Positions 1 to 11,476 of a DNA stretch of 64,000 nucleotides are shown piece by piece. How positions within the stretch are numbered: position 1 is the first letter of the stretch; each line of letters opens with the position of its first letter. Source of the DNA: Vespula vulgaris (taxonomy: Eukaryota; Arthropoda; Insecta; Hymenoptera; Vespidae). The DNA lies in assembly GCF_905475345.1 (NCBI RefSeq), contig NC_066607.1, forward strand, positions 3,029,501 through 3,093,500. The letters run 5' to 3'. The translations under genes and the position numbers were made by a program. The notes below the pieces were generated by a model. It was not told the origin of the DNA. It saw nothing but the letters and a program-made list of their open reading frames with translations, and did no database searches.

Positions 1-120
1 TCTTCTTTTTTTTTCTTCTATAATCGTTTCTCTCTTCCTCTCTCATTCTCATTCATTTTTCTCTCGTTTTTCTTTTATTATTTTTATTCTTCATTTATAT
101 TTCTGCTCTTTTTTTTTTAG

Positions 121-268
121 AATGTACATCATTCACATCACAACGGTATACCTATTCTACTTCGGCATATTATATTTTATATACAAGCAATTTGAGTTTG
201 CTCGAGTTTCTTTCGATTATGTCACAGACAAGATCAAGATGCTGCCACTGATGGATAATGTTATTTAA
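121..268 (+). CDS. Possible 3'-terminal coding exon of an unidentified membrane protein
   Basis: A long pyrimidine tract ending in TTTTAG at 120 is followed by a 48-codon open frame (ATG at 122, stop TAA 266-268). It encodes a hydrophobic, aromatic-rich stretch (YLFYFGILYFIY) and then a short polar tail ending KIKMLPLMDNVI. That would suit a last transmembrane segment plus cytoplasmic tail. The other two frames are also open for 24 and about 40 codons, so frame choice rests on composition only. I do not recognise the family. The rest of the gene would lie left of the window. Confidence 0.25.
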
Positions 269-836
269 AAGGATCATATTAAGAAGAAAAAAGAAAAAGA
301 AATCATTTGGAGTCGCTTTGTATCGTTTTATTATATTGTATATTTGATTTGTTTGAAGTAGTACTATTGGTTGAACTAGTAGTCCATGTTACTTACTATC
401 GATAAAAGACGGATTAATTCTGTACACTTTCAAATCTTTCTTTTTTTTTAATTTCTATCTATCTTTCGATTTTTTCCATCTCTATTTGTATTTTTTTCTT
501 TCTTTCTTTTTTTTTTATTATTTTTACTTCGATATATACCCTAATATATTTCATTTGTACGTCACAAATATTTTTGATACGAGAAACTATTGGGTTTTGG
601 TGCGTTGGTGGTTTTTTCTTTGTTTTTTTTTTTTTTGGTTAAGAAAAAAGAAAAAGGGAAAATAAAGGAAGAAAGAAAAAATAGGAAGGAAAGAATCTTT
701 TAAATGAAATGATCGTTTGTGTTTACTTCTTTAAGTTGAAGTTTTATTTGAGTTGAAGTTCGTTAAATAAGTGGATCTTAGATACCACGCCAAATATAGA
801 TACGCCTACGTACATCAAAGTAAAGAAAAAAAGAAT

Positions 837-841
<5 letters not shown>

Positions 842-873
<32 letters not shown>
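842..873. repeat. (GA)n microsatellite
   Basis: Uninterrupted GA dinucleotide run. Confidence 0.95.
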
Positions 874-876
<3 letters not shown>

Positions 877-1971
877 CCAATCGAAAAATAGAACAAGACA
901 ATAAATAAAAAAAAAATTATATAGGGATCATGTGATATAAACATATATACAATTTTTTATGCTTTTATACTTTTTAATACCGATATATAAATGTGTTTAC
1001 ATGAATATATAATTACTATATATAACTTTTGTATCATTCAAGTGGAATAAAGGATTCATTGGAAAGATATTGCGTTAATAGATATATTAAAATGTACGAA
1101 ACTTAATAATAATTAATAATTAAACGTTAATAATTAAGTGTTAATAATTAAACGATTAAATGTCACAACCCTTATAAGTATGCATTTTATAATATTGTTT
1201 GTTGAGGTGTGTGATAAGATAGAGAAAAGTGTGAGATAAAATGATCAGAAAAAACGTTGACACATACACACACATACACATACGTACATAGACAGGTACA
1301 CGGTAAAGTACTTACGTATCGTTGCACGACGTGCATTGATTTTCACGTTAAAACTTAACTTCGTTGACTTGGCTTTACGGTCACCGACGGGGAAAGGGTA
1401 TCTATATTACGCTCTTTTTTTTTTCCAAGCTTTTCCGCAATTATGTTACGCAAGAGACCATCACTAATTAACTATTGAATCAAAAACGTGAATGGAAAAA
1501 TATATTTTTAGTTGGATTTTCAAACGTCCTTACGTTATGTGAAAACGATCGACGTATGAATGATGGAGAGATATGAATGATTATTGGTATCATAATTTAT
1601 CATTGAAATAACAAAAGAGACAGAGAGAGAATGAGAAGACAGAAATTTTATCGTTGGAAAAAGTCAATCATATCGGGGGAAGTGCTCGCGATCAAGCATA
1701 AAATCGCACTTTCGCGAGTCTCTCATAAAAGAAAATTTATATGACATTTTAAAGATGAGAGTAAAAGAGACAAAAAGACGAAGAGAAAAATAGAGAGAGA
1801 GAGAGAGAGAGAGAGACTAGTACTTGATAGGTTTTCTCCCAATTTTTTTGGATGTGTATATCACTTTCGAAATCGATGTCTCGAAAGAGTCGTTATTCGC
1901 ATTTTATACGACAACAGAATGCGCTCGTAAAGAAAGAAGACGTATTGTAGGATTTATTGGAATAAAACGTG

Positions 1972-1974
<3 letters not shown>

Positions 1975-2030
<56 letters not shown>

Positions 2031-2037
2031 GGAGAGT
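1975..2037. repeat. (GA)n microsatellite
   Basis: Long GA run, nearly perfect. It generates a spurious Arg-Glu open frame on + and a Ser-Leu frame on -. Confidence 0.95.
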
Positions 2038-2669
2038 GTGAGCGAGATAGAGACAGAGATAAAAAGAACGAAAGAGGCAGAGAGAGAAAGAGAAAGAGAG
2101 ACATTAAAGTGACGACGAATATTTCATGACGAAATTGTCAAATTGCATTGTTAGCCTTCAAATGAAATAATGAAACAAAGAAAGGGCTCGAAATGAAGCA
2201 ACAGTTATTAGTTCCAAATCGTATGGCAGGATGGCGCTGAGAAATCCCAGCCAAACCCCATTCCATTATTGATCCGCCCCCGCACACCCCCAAGAACGGA
2301 CTACCACCGCGTCTTGCTAAAGAAGCCTCTTTCTCCCTCTCTCTTTCTTTCTCCCTCTTTCTCTCTCTCTCTCTGTCTCTCTCTCCTTCTTTCTTTCTTT
2401 TTCTGTCTTGCTTTCTCCCTCTCTATATTCGCTTCGCTGACCTTCGTGTCTAAACTTCACTTCGTATATACGTGCTTTTCCTTACCATTAAAATTCCATC
2501 GACGAGAGAATCGAGATTGACCCGATTCACGCGACCCTATCGTCGTTTTCTCAACGATCAGAGAGAGAAAGAGAAAGAGATCCCTGGATGCTCTTTTTTC
2601 TTTTTACTAATTTTGTGAAAAGGCGTGAGTATATAAATATATGACATGTATGTACACACACAGACACGA

Positions 2670-2675
<6 letters not shown>

Positions 2676-2709
<34 letters not shown>
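2676..2709. repeat. (TA)n microsatellite
   Basis: Perfect TA run flanked by TGTG/CACA-rich sequence. Confidence 0.95.
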
Positions 2710-2712
<3 letters not shown>

Positions 2713-3738
2713 CGTGTGTGTATCTTCGGAAAGTTCAAGGATTATTTACGAATATATATGAAAAGGATTACGGTGGATGGTTTAATTTATAAATGCTAGA
2801 ATCTTTTTTACTTTAATTATATATTTCGAAAGAAATTTTCTTAATTCAACTTTTAATCGAGTTACTAATTAAAAGGAACTTATTAAGTAGATAAAATTTC
2901 AGATTGACTAATAAATAGATAAATGAACTTATGTTATATTTCTTTTTTTTTTTTCTTTTCTTTCTTTCTCTACGAATAGAATTTAAACATCGACGCTAAT
3001 TAGTTTCGACTTTCGTAATGTGTACATCATTTGCTCAAAATGCGTATGTGGGCAGAAAAATAACATACACACCGAAATGTTCTCACGTTTTCTATCCACT
3101 AGGTGTTAGAGTTAATAAACTGTTGATCTTTTATCTAGATTGATACTTGAAATTGAACGAACGATCGGGGAATTAATGGGTTTGACTAAAGTTTTCAAGA
3201 TAAACGGGAAGATAAACGTGGTGGATTAAAGATACGATAAATGTATAATTGCATAGACGTCCGTAGCTATAATTGGATATTTATTTCTTTTATTTTTTTG
3301 TTTCCTTTTCTTTTCTTTTTTTTTATTCTTTTCTAACATTTAACAATGTAACAGCATTGAGAAGGATGAAGTAACGGTTAATGATTTAATTCCATTAGTC
3401 TCCCCATAACATTTGATCTACTATTCTCCGTTCATTCGAGACCACAAATAAACCACTTTCCAACCACTTTGCCAGAGCAATTTATTCGGAAAATGTTAGG
3501 AGAAAATGTTTCAGAAATAGAAAAGATTATAAAATGTAACGTTTCTCACGTTTTTCGCCATATATGTCCCTTTCATCTCTTTCATGAATCTTTAACATGC
3601 GAAACAAGAAAGGCGAATCGATTTGTCGATATTTATATCGAACATCGTTCGTTTTCGTCATTAGTTTGTGTAAGACGAAGAGAAAAATTAAGAAAATGAA
3701 TGAATTCTTTAAAAAACGTCTAATATTATATATTCCTT

Positions 3739-3756
3739 AAAAAAAAAAAAAAAAAA

Positions 3757-3804
<48 letters not shown>
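3739..3804. repeat. Poly-A tract followed by (AAT)n
   Basis: About 20 A residues run directly into some 15 AAT units. An A-tail next to an AAT array can mark the 3' end of an old retroposed element, but no element body is recognisable. Confidence 0.9.
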
Positions 3805-4093
3805 TTATACATATATATTAAGACTAGAACAATAATTTGAGTCACCTTGAATACCCTTGTTTTTTTAAGAGATATGAAGAATATGGCTATAATAATATTT
3901 TTGCAAGTAGACACGTGAAGGACATATAAAGGTCAGTTATATTTGTTTTGGTATCATATGTTTTTGTTTGCATTGGTCGATGCACCTTGACATTAGATAT
4001 TAATCTATAAAAAGGTATTAATCTATGTATCAAAATACTAAAATTAAAAAATTATTAGTTTAGAGGATATTAGAATTTAAATATTTTTATCTA

Positions 4094-4664
4094 TTTTAAA
4101 TAAATAAAATGAAGTTTACATGATTATAATAAAAATTAAAATGATTTCATTGTACTAATTGCCTTTATTACAAAAGAAAAAGAAAAACTTAATTTTAAGA
4201 ATTATTAACAAAATTGATTTTGTTATAACAATATTATTGAAATATTTAAATAAATAAAGGATAAATTATATTTAAAAACGGCGTTGATTTTAACTCTTTA
4301 CGAGTTTTCGTTTCCAAGATATTGTCTTTGAAAGTTTTCCACTTATAATTCGTATACTACTTTTCATAATAATAATAATAATAATAGTAGGACTAATTTT
4401 AAATAAACAAAATGAAATTTACATAATTATCATAAAAATTTTAATGATTTTATCATAAGTATGTCCTTGTTACGAAAAAAAAAGAAAAAAATTCATTTAT
4501 AAAAATTATTAACAAAATCGATTTTATTATAACAATATTATTGCATTATTTAAATAAATAAAGATTAAATTATACTTGAAAATGGCGTTGGTTTCAAGTT
4601 CCTACGACTTTTCGTTCCGAAGATATCGGCTTCGAAAGATTTCCATTCATAATTCATATACTAC
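4094..4664. repeat. Two diverged tandem copies of a ~267-bp unit (period ~303 bp)
   Basis: Copy 1 is about 4094-4360 and copy 2 about 4397-4664. Each opens with TTTTAAATAAA.AAAATGAA.TTTACAT, passes through ATTATTAACAAAAT.GATTTT and an A-rich AAATAAATAAAG block, and ends near TATACTAC. They are separated by an AAT-rich spacer. Divergence is substantial, so the duplication is old or the unit evolves fast. No coding potential seen. Confidence 0.8.
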
Positions 4665-4796
4665 AGCTGATCGTAGTAATAGTAGTAGTAGTGTAGTAAG
4701 CCAGCGTAAATTCTTAGAATTTATATAGGTCAGTGTGTCACTGGGTCAAGTTGAATGAAAATATATAGGTTAGTAGGTCAACGTAAACCTGTTCCA

Positions 4797-5330
4797 TTTA
4801 CATGGGAATATCTCTGGAATTAAAAATCGTAGAAACTTGAATGAAATATCGTTTTAAAGGGCAAAATTTTCTCCATTTTTTCAGCGTATTGTTAATAATT
4901 AATTAACAATTTGTTATAAACAATTAAAAAAAAAAAATTTTTACGACCTGATTTCGTCTTATTTTGCCAACAAAAAAATTCCAAGTGGATCAGATTTATG
5001 AAATCGCATAAAAATTAATAAATAATTAATAAACAAATTATTTTGTTTATCAAATAAACAATTTTTTTTCTACATTATTAATAACCAAATATTTCGTTTA
5101 CATGGGAGTATCTCTGGAACTAAAAGTCGTAAGGACTTGATTCGACTATCATTTTAAAGGGCAAAATTTTCTCTATCTTTCCAGAATATTGTTAATAATT
5201 AATTAACAATTTGTTATAAACAATTTTTATAAACAAACTTTTACGAAAAGTAAATTCATATTATTTCACAAAAAGAAAAAGAAATTCAGATTTGGCATAT
5301 ATCTTCAGGATTAACAATCGTAAAGATTAT
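4797..5330. repeat. Second pair of ~300-bp repeat copies, apparently related in inverted orientation
   Basis: Copies start at 4797 and 5097 with TTTACATGGGA.TATCTCTGGAA and share TTTTAAAGGGCAAAATTTTCTC and GTTAATAATTAATTAACAAT. A degraded third start appears near 5297. The core ATATCT..GGAA..AAAA.TCGTA resembles the reverse complement of a segment inside the 4094-4664 copies (near 4299-4322 and 4602-4628), so the whole tract may be an inverted pair of tandem repeats. Confidence 0.7.
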
Positions 5331-5342
5331 CGTAAAGATACG

Positions 5343-5388
5343 CGTAAGGTAAGCGCAAAGTAAGCGCAGAGCAAGCGCAGAGTAAGCG
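5343..5388. repeat. 11-bp tandem repeat, about 4 copies
   Basis: Units close to GTAAGCGCAGA follow each other with one or two changes per copy. They are GC-richer than the surrounding DNA. Confidence 0.8.
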
Positions 5389-6684
5389 TTTATAAATATC
5401 TCAAACTAATAATTTTTCGACATACCTATACTAATACTTTTTTTTATAGAGAATATCGAGCTCCATCGAACAATGCAATTAAAAACATGATTGCATTAAA
5501 AAAAAAAACACGCACAATTGACCTTTATATTACCTTTATACGTCTATCTAAAAAAAGAAAAATTATTACTAGCATATTCTGGCCCTCTCCGTATCGTATG
5601 ACTTTTATAAACAAAGTTCCTCCCGTTTCTCCAAAAAAGACGTATACATTCAAAGTTATTATTTTACTCTGTATATCTGGATCTGTGTAAATTATCAAAG
5701 AATAACATTTTTCGTACGAAGTCAACTTTTAGAAATGATATTGGTCACGCAATACTGATAACACCAATATTTTTTCCCTTCTTCCGTGCAAACCTTCGGT
5801 TTCCTTGAAAATTTCATTTTATCTTGAATCTTTACGAAATATCTTATTAAAATCTCGATTATATTTTATAATATACGTGAGCGTAAACATTTCGATTGGA
5901 ATAGACGTAAATAACAAACAAAGATTTTTAAAATGAGTTTAAATCTCTCTCTTTCTCCTTTTTCTTTCACTCTCGTTTGTTCAACTATTTTACTGAATAT
6001 TCTCTTTGTATGTACGAATCCTGGTAATTAAGCGAATCAAAAGGGAAATTCAAAATATCCTCATGGAAACATTGTAACAATGATCAAAGGGCCTTTCTAA
6101 TGAAGCAAAACTATATCTCCGAGTATTTTACGTTTACGTCTGTCCAATTAAAGATTTTCAGCATGTATTAGAATCGACCGTGTCTCATTTATAATTAATA
6201 CAGTACGTTGAAATAAACGTTCTTTCATTTATTCACATCTGAGAGGAATTATGGTACAGTGTAAAAGATAAAAGTTATTCGTTGAAAATTTTAATATTTC
6301 TAATAAAAATTTGTCAACGTTTTTCATTCGTTTTTCTATTTTATACGATCTAATTCGTATCCTTTATGAAAAATGTAATAATTAATATTAGAAAAATTTA
6401 ACAATTTCATATCGATTTATATCGATAATACTTAACTCGTTGTATTACAATTATATAATTTATTTTTGTATCCCAAAATTATAAAGGATTATAACGATAA
6501 ATGTTTATTTGTAATCTATAAATGAGTTCTTCGTATAAATACGGTGTTGTGCTAATAATATACGAGTTTTTGTTCTCGGAGCATTACGGTAATTAACGCG
6601 ATCATTGTTGGCGAAGGTGCGTATGCGATAGTACGTGAAATAAGTACCTTTATAATACGTACGATATGCGTATTCCGAATGTAG

Positions 6685-6721
6685 AGCGAACATCTGTCGC
6701 GTCTGCGCGAGATGTTCCGCT
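6685..6721. promoter_or_regulatory. GC-rich dyad (hairpin) upstream of otoferlin
   Basis: The left arm AGCGAACATCT (6685-6695) pairs with the right arm AGATGTTCCGCT (6710-6721) with one bulged C. Inside, two CGCG blocks flank TCTG. It lies in a locally GC-richer patch (about 6680-6800) some 570 bp before the otoferlin start codon. The role is inferred: promoter-proximal element or structured leader. Confidence 0.4.
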
Positions 6722-7152
6722 TGGTTCAGGGGGTTTCAAGGGGTTGCTTGAGACACGATCTCGAGGCAGTTCGAATCTAGACACCATAAGGCTACGATCT
6801 CTCGTCTTCTATCGTCGAATAGAAAGAAGAACATTCTTATAAAATAGATAAATAATAGTTAGTCTTTGAAAGTGTTGGAAAATATTTACGAGAAATCATT
6901 TCGATTCGTCGTTTATAGTCGGGTCTTTGCAATATTTTTCTTCTTTTTCTTCGGTTTCTATTTTATCTATTATTCTTTTTCCGTTCTTTCCTCCGTTTCT
7001 TTCCTTATATGTAAATTATTTGTAAAATATTATTTGACGTCACGAATAACGTTATCGTTTTAGATTTGTCTGTCGTACAAACCGGTTTCGTGTATAAATA
7101 GAAAAAATTCTTTCTTCTAATCGGTTCGTCGTTCTCGTTCGGAGGAAGTAGC

Positions 7153-7239
7153 ATGAATGAAAGAGAAACGGCGGGAAAGTTCGACTCACAAACAGTGGGT
7201 CGCGTCATTGATAGAAGTAATACGGTTAGAAGGGATTAG
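7153..7239 (+). CDS. Possible upstream ORF (28 aa) in the otoferlin leader
   Basis: An ATG at 7153 opens a 28-codon frame ending TAG 7237-7239, closing 48 bp before the otoferlin ATG at 7288. If the transcript includes this leader, the frame would be translated first and could lower otoferlin translation. Transcript extent is unknown, so this is tentative. Confidence 0.25.
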   Translation: MNERETAGKFDSQTVGRVIDRSNTVRRD

Positions 7240-7287
7240 ATCGTTGAAGGGTCGAATTAAGAAGAAACATTCGAAGAAGGAAGGAGG

Positions 7288-7366
7288 ATGGCTCTCGTCG
7301 TTGTCGTGAAAAATTTTCAGGGACTCAAGTGTAAGGGGGAGAAGTTCGTGAAGATTGATTTTCGAG
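7288..7366 (+). CDS. Otof: Otoferlin exon 1 (C2A first strand)
   Basis: It encodes 26 residues plus one base: MALVVVVKNFQGLKCKGEKF followed by VKIDFR, ending CGA-G|GTAAAG. Human otoferlin begins [20 protein letters not shown] and continues AKVTFRG, so position, length and phase fit. It is too short for a length-based ORF scan. The Ca2+-binding Asp residues usual in the first C2 loop are absent, as in vertebrate otoferlin C2A. Confidence 0.9.
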
Positions 7367-7385
7367 GTAAAGAAAGAAAAAGCAA

Positions 7386-7432
<47 letters not shown>

Positions 7433-7627
7433 TTCTTCCATTTATTCTATCGCTCATCTTCTGGCCATATTGTCTTGATTGTATAATATAATATAACGTT
7501 TTCCTTATATATATATTCTTATCTTATTCAATCATTTAATGAGGTATTCACGTAACCTATAACTAATTAAATCGACGTGTAAGTAGCTTTAAATTAACTA
7601 TCGATCATTTCCAGATCGTATCCTTTA

Positions 7628-7681
<54 letters not shown>

Positions 7682-10460
7682 CGTACTTATATAATACAGA
7701 TATACGTCATTATTACATCATTAGTAGATAATGTTTTTAATGATAACGATATGGCTTAAATTTTAATTAATTCAAGGAAACTTAGACGACGAAGTTTAAT
7801 AATAGACCCGAACTCGTTTTAATAAAAATTAATCCTTATATTTTTTCTTTTATTACTTTTATATACTATAGTTTTTCTTAGAACATGTAACTACGTACCT
7901 ATCTACCTATATCTAACTACCTACGTACATATCTATGTTGAAAAAGAACGTTACGGATTTATCGTTCGTAACTAGAGAAAAATAACTGGCCGAGCATCCT
8001 TCCTTCAAAGATTTATTTTACAATGCGGTAAACCGCGTAACGAGGTAAATCCGTCGGAACGAAATTGTTGTTGATTTTTGCATTTTCTTCGAAGAGACGC
8101 GCGTTTTAAAAGCAGTATTCTTCAAGATGTTCGTAGATGTATGCGGATACACGAATACACGGTTTAAATGTCCTTTGTCGTAATAACGTTCCGCTGGTTC
8201 TCCGCTATACGTAGATATATACATATATGTATGTACCTAAGCATGTATTTAGGTATATATGTAGATATGCTTGAAACACGCTTCGTTCATTTTCACGATC
8301 GATCTCTATATTTACGCACTACAATATAATAACGTCGTCTATCGGTTTAACATTTCATTTATTACATCTACCACTCCTTATCCTATTAAATCGAAATGAA
8401 TTAATCTGAACGATCGAATTACGTATTAACGATTAAATAATTGCGATCGAATAAAAATTTTCAGGTATTTTTATCGGTCCCTTTTGTATATATTTCTCTC
8501 ATGAATTTTTCATTCGATGTCCACTCGTGAATTCTTCTCTGAGATCCTTGAGAAAAGTGCCAAATACAAGCATGCATTATTCAATTGATCCTCCCCAACT
8601 TGCCTATGTAAATGTTTTATATAAATTCTTATAACTTTTTTTCCCCTTCATTTCCATATCTTTTGTTTCGTATTATATATGAATATTTTGATCGGTAAAT
8701 ATTAATTTAAAAAAATGAAAAAATACAAAAATAAAAATAAAAAATACGCGCGCTTATTTTTTGATATCGTTTAATACTCATGAATATTAAACATTCGTTT
8801 TCAAGGATCTCATCTTTTTTCAATGGAAAAAAGAAAAAAGAATTTATTCCATTCTTTATTTGTCCTTTATTTATTTTCGTCATCATCGCTTTTTCTTTAC
8901 AACGTATTACAGTCGATCGATCATTTGTAAACACCTCGAACGAAGAGCAAGAGCAATCTGTGTTTGTATGTGTCTATGTAAAGGAGAAATGGAGAAAGAG
9001 AGAAACAGACGAAGTTTGTTTATTTCTCAAGCTCTTGAAGAGTTCACTTGAAAGTCTTATCCTTCTCTATCTACTAGTTAGAGTGCTTATGTGAAAAGAG
9101 CGGTAACGATGCATGAAATTATATCGGACGAAAGATACATTTCTAGGATTCGGATGTACGTACAATGTATATACATATGTATGTAAGTACATATGTTCGC
9201 TGACCTATCGAGTGCAACGTTTCATTTAATCATGCTTGTGTTTCAATTGAAACGTAAAAGCCTTGCGGGAGATAGGTCACGGTACGAATATTCCCTTTGC
9301 GATTGTAACATTTCAAAGGATAGTACTACAGTTAGCTATCATTAGTCTTTAATATCAGAATTACATCAAGATTATCATTGGCATAATCCAATATCTATAT
9401 CTTTATTTAATATAGAAACTTTAATCAGTATGAAATGCAGCACAGTTTTTCTTTTAACCTGATATTTTAGTTGAGAATTGAATTCTTTTATAAGAGATTT
9501 GTATATTTTTAAATATTTAGAAAATGAATTTATTGGGCGATTGGATATTCAAATATTTATGATTTATGTACAGCATATTAACGGTACTTTACTTAATTAA
9601 TTATTAATTTTCGATGAACGATCATCATAGATTGACTTTTGAACAAATTCGTATTAATTTATTTATACAGATTTCATGTCCATTAAGATGAATTAGATAT
9701 ATTATTAATTATGTGTATTTATTTATATATTGAATGTTATTAAGACAAAATTCTTTTCGAATCTTTTAGAGAATGGAAAATATAATATCGAATTCGCCGG
9801 GCAAAGAGATTCTTTTGGTTATTTGATTATAAAAAGATAATATCAAAATAAAATGCTTTTAAGTTGAAGTATTTATTCGACGTAATATTCTTTAGAATGC
9901 GGAGGCTTTACGGATTAATTTAATCCGTAGTTCGCTTTCTTTTTCGTTATCGATAAACGTTGACGATATGTCACTTTTTTTCTTCGACGTGAATCGATAT
10001 TCGATTATAAAAAATTTCCTCGTTCAACGCTTTCTCATTTCTATGGCGCACAAAGAAAGACAAATTTTTATTGAAATATTAAAAATATTCGCGACCGATG
10101 TGACGTAATTATTGCATCATTAATTTATATTCGTCATGACATACACAATTATTTTATGAAATATCCACGTTATCAAATCAACTAATATGTTGCTTTGGGC
10201 GTAATAAAGCTTTTTTTTTTTTACTCGAGTCATCGTAAATATATTTTGTTAAATATTTGTATTTCACTATATATTCTGTTCTCATATTTTGTCCTTGTTA
10301 TAATTTAAATGGGGAAGGTACAATAGTTTGCTATTAATATTAAATTGTAAAATATTGACGTTATCACGAGTGCACGTATAGATAAAAAGAATGCATGTTT
10401 GAAGATATATTTGCTGTACAATTTGCGTTAATAATCGAGTTTGCACACAAACACACACAC

Positions 10461-10530
<70 letters not shown>

Positions 10531-11424
10531 CTATGTATTAAGTATACACTTATATCCTAATGAGAAGTAACATATGAATGCACTTACTAGATAATATATA
10601 ATACATACGCGCGCATGTAAATATATAAGAGCTATGTACATATCGCAATGACAAGAATCGTATGAATGTACCGTACTTACAGATATATAGTTTTATGTAT
10701 ATAATATATACACATATACACACACTTAGTTATATGTATCGGCGCGTGTTACTGAGGTGCGCTTATCGTAGACTTATTCTCTGCATGCAATGTACGTTTT
10801 TATCGGCCTTTCTTACCTAAATGCACTTGCTTTATTCATAAGGTCGTTTCTGACGCGATCGTAGAGTCTACAGAAAACAGTTATTTTTTTGGGGTCAATC
10901 ATATATATATATATATATATATATATGGTTTATGATATTATTAATACCTAGAGTATAATACCCATGTTAGCTGTCATCATGGTCCCTAATGAAACATTTA
11001 ATATTCCTCTAGAGAAATTAGATTTTTCAAGGATTCAATCAGAATTGATAAAAAATAAACGTGAAATTACAAATGTCATAAATAATATTTATTGTACGGC
11101 GAATTAAATAAAAATTAGATAAATTAGATGTGATTCGTAAGTGTTTTTGTCCTTTATAAAAAATATATTTATACATACAAATACATAAATTTGATTAAAA
11201 TTCATCATTTTGTTTAATTTCATTGACGAAATTATATACTTTCGTGAAATAATAAAAAATCGATAACGCACAGGGGTTAAGTAAAAGAGGAGCGAAGAGG
11301 TGGCGGAGGAAGGTGGCTGGTGGGAAAGGTTGATATATAATATAATATGCACACAACAAAGTATTTTCCATATTCCATTTTCCTTGTGAATATTTAATTC
11401 CAAAGCTTGACAAAGATATTTCTG

Positions 11425-11476
<52 letters not shown>

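Larger units (their letters stand above)
269..7152. other. Intergenic region, AT-rich and repeat-laden
   Basis: No credible gene seen. The stretch holds GA/CT runs (842-873, 1975-2037, 2338-2430), a TA run (2676-2709), poly-A plus AAT (3739-3804), diverged ~300-bp repeat copies (4094-5330), an 11-bp tandem (5343-5388) and a GC-richer dyad (6685-6721). Open frames here are low-complexity RE, SL or poly-L translations of microsatellites. Confidence 0.6.

Noticed and set aside
1824..2129. 101-codon frame rich in Arg-Glu
   Set aside because: It is a translation of a GA microsatellite; no family-like sequence or splice context.
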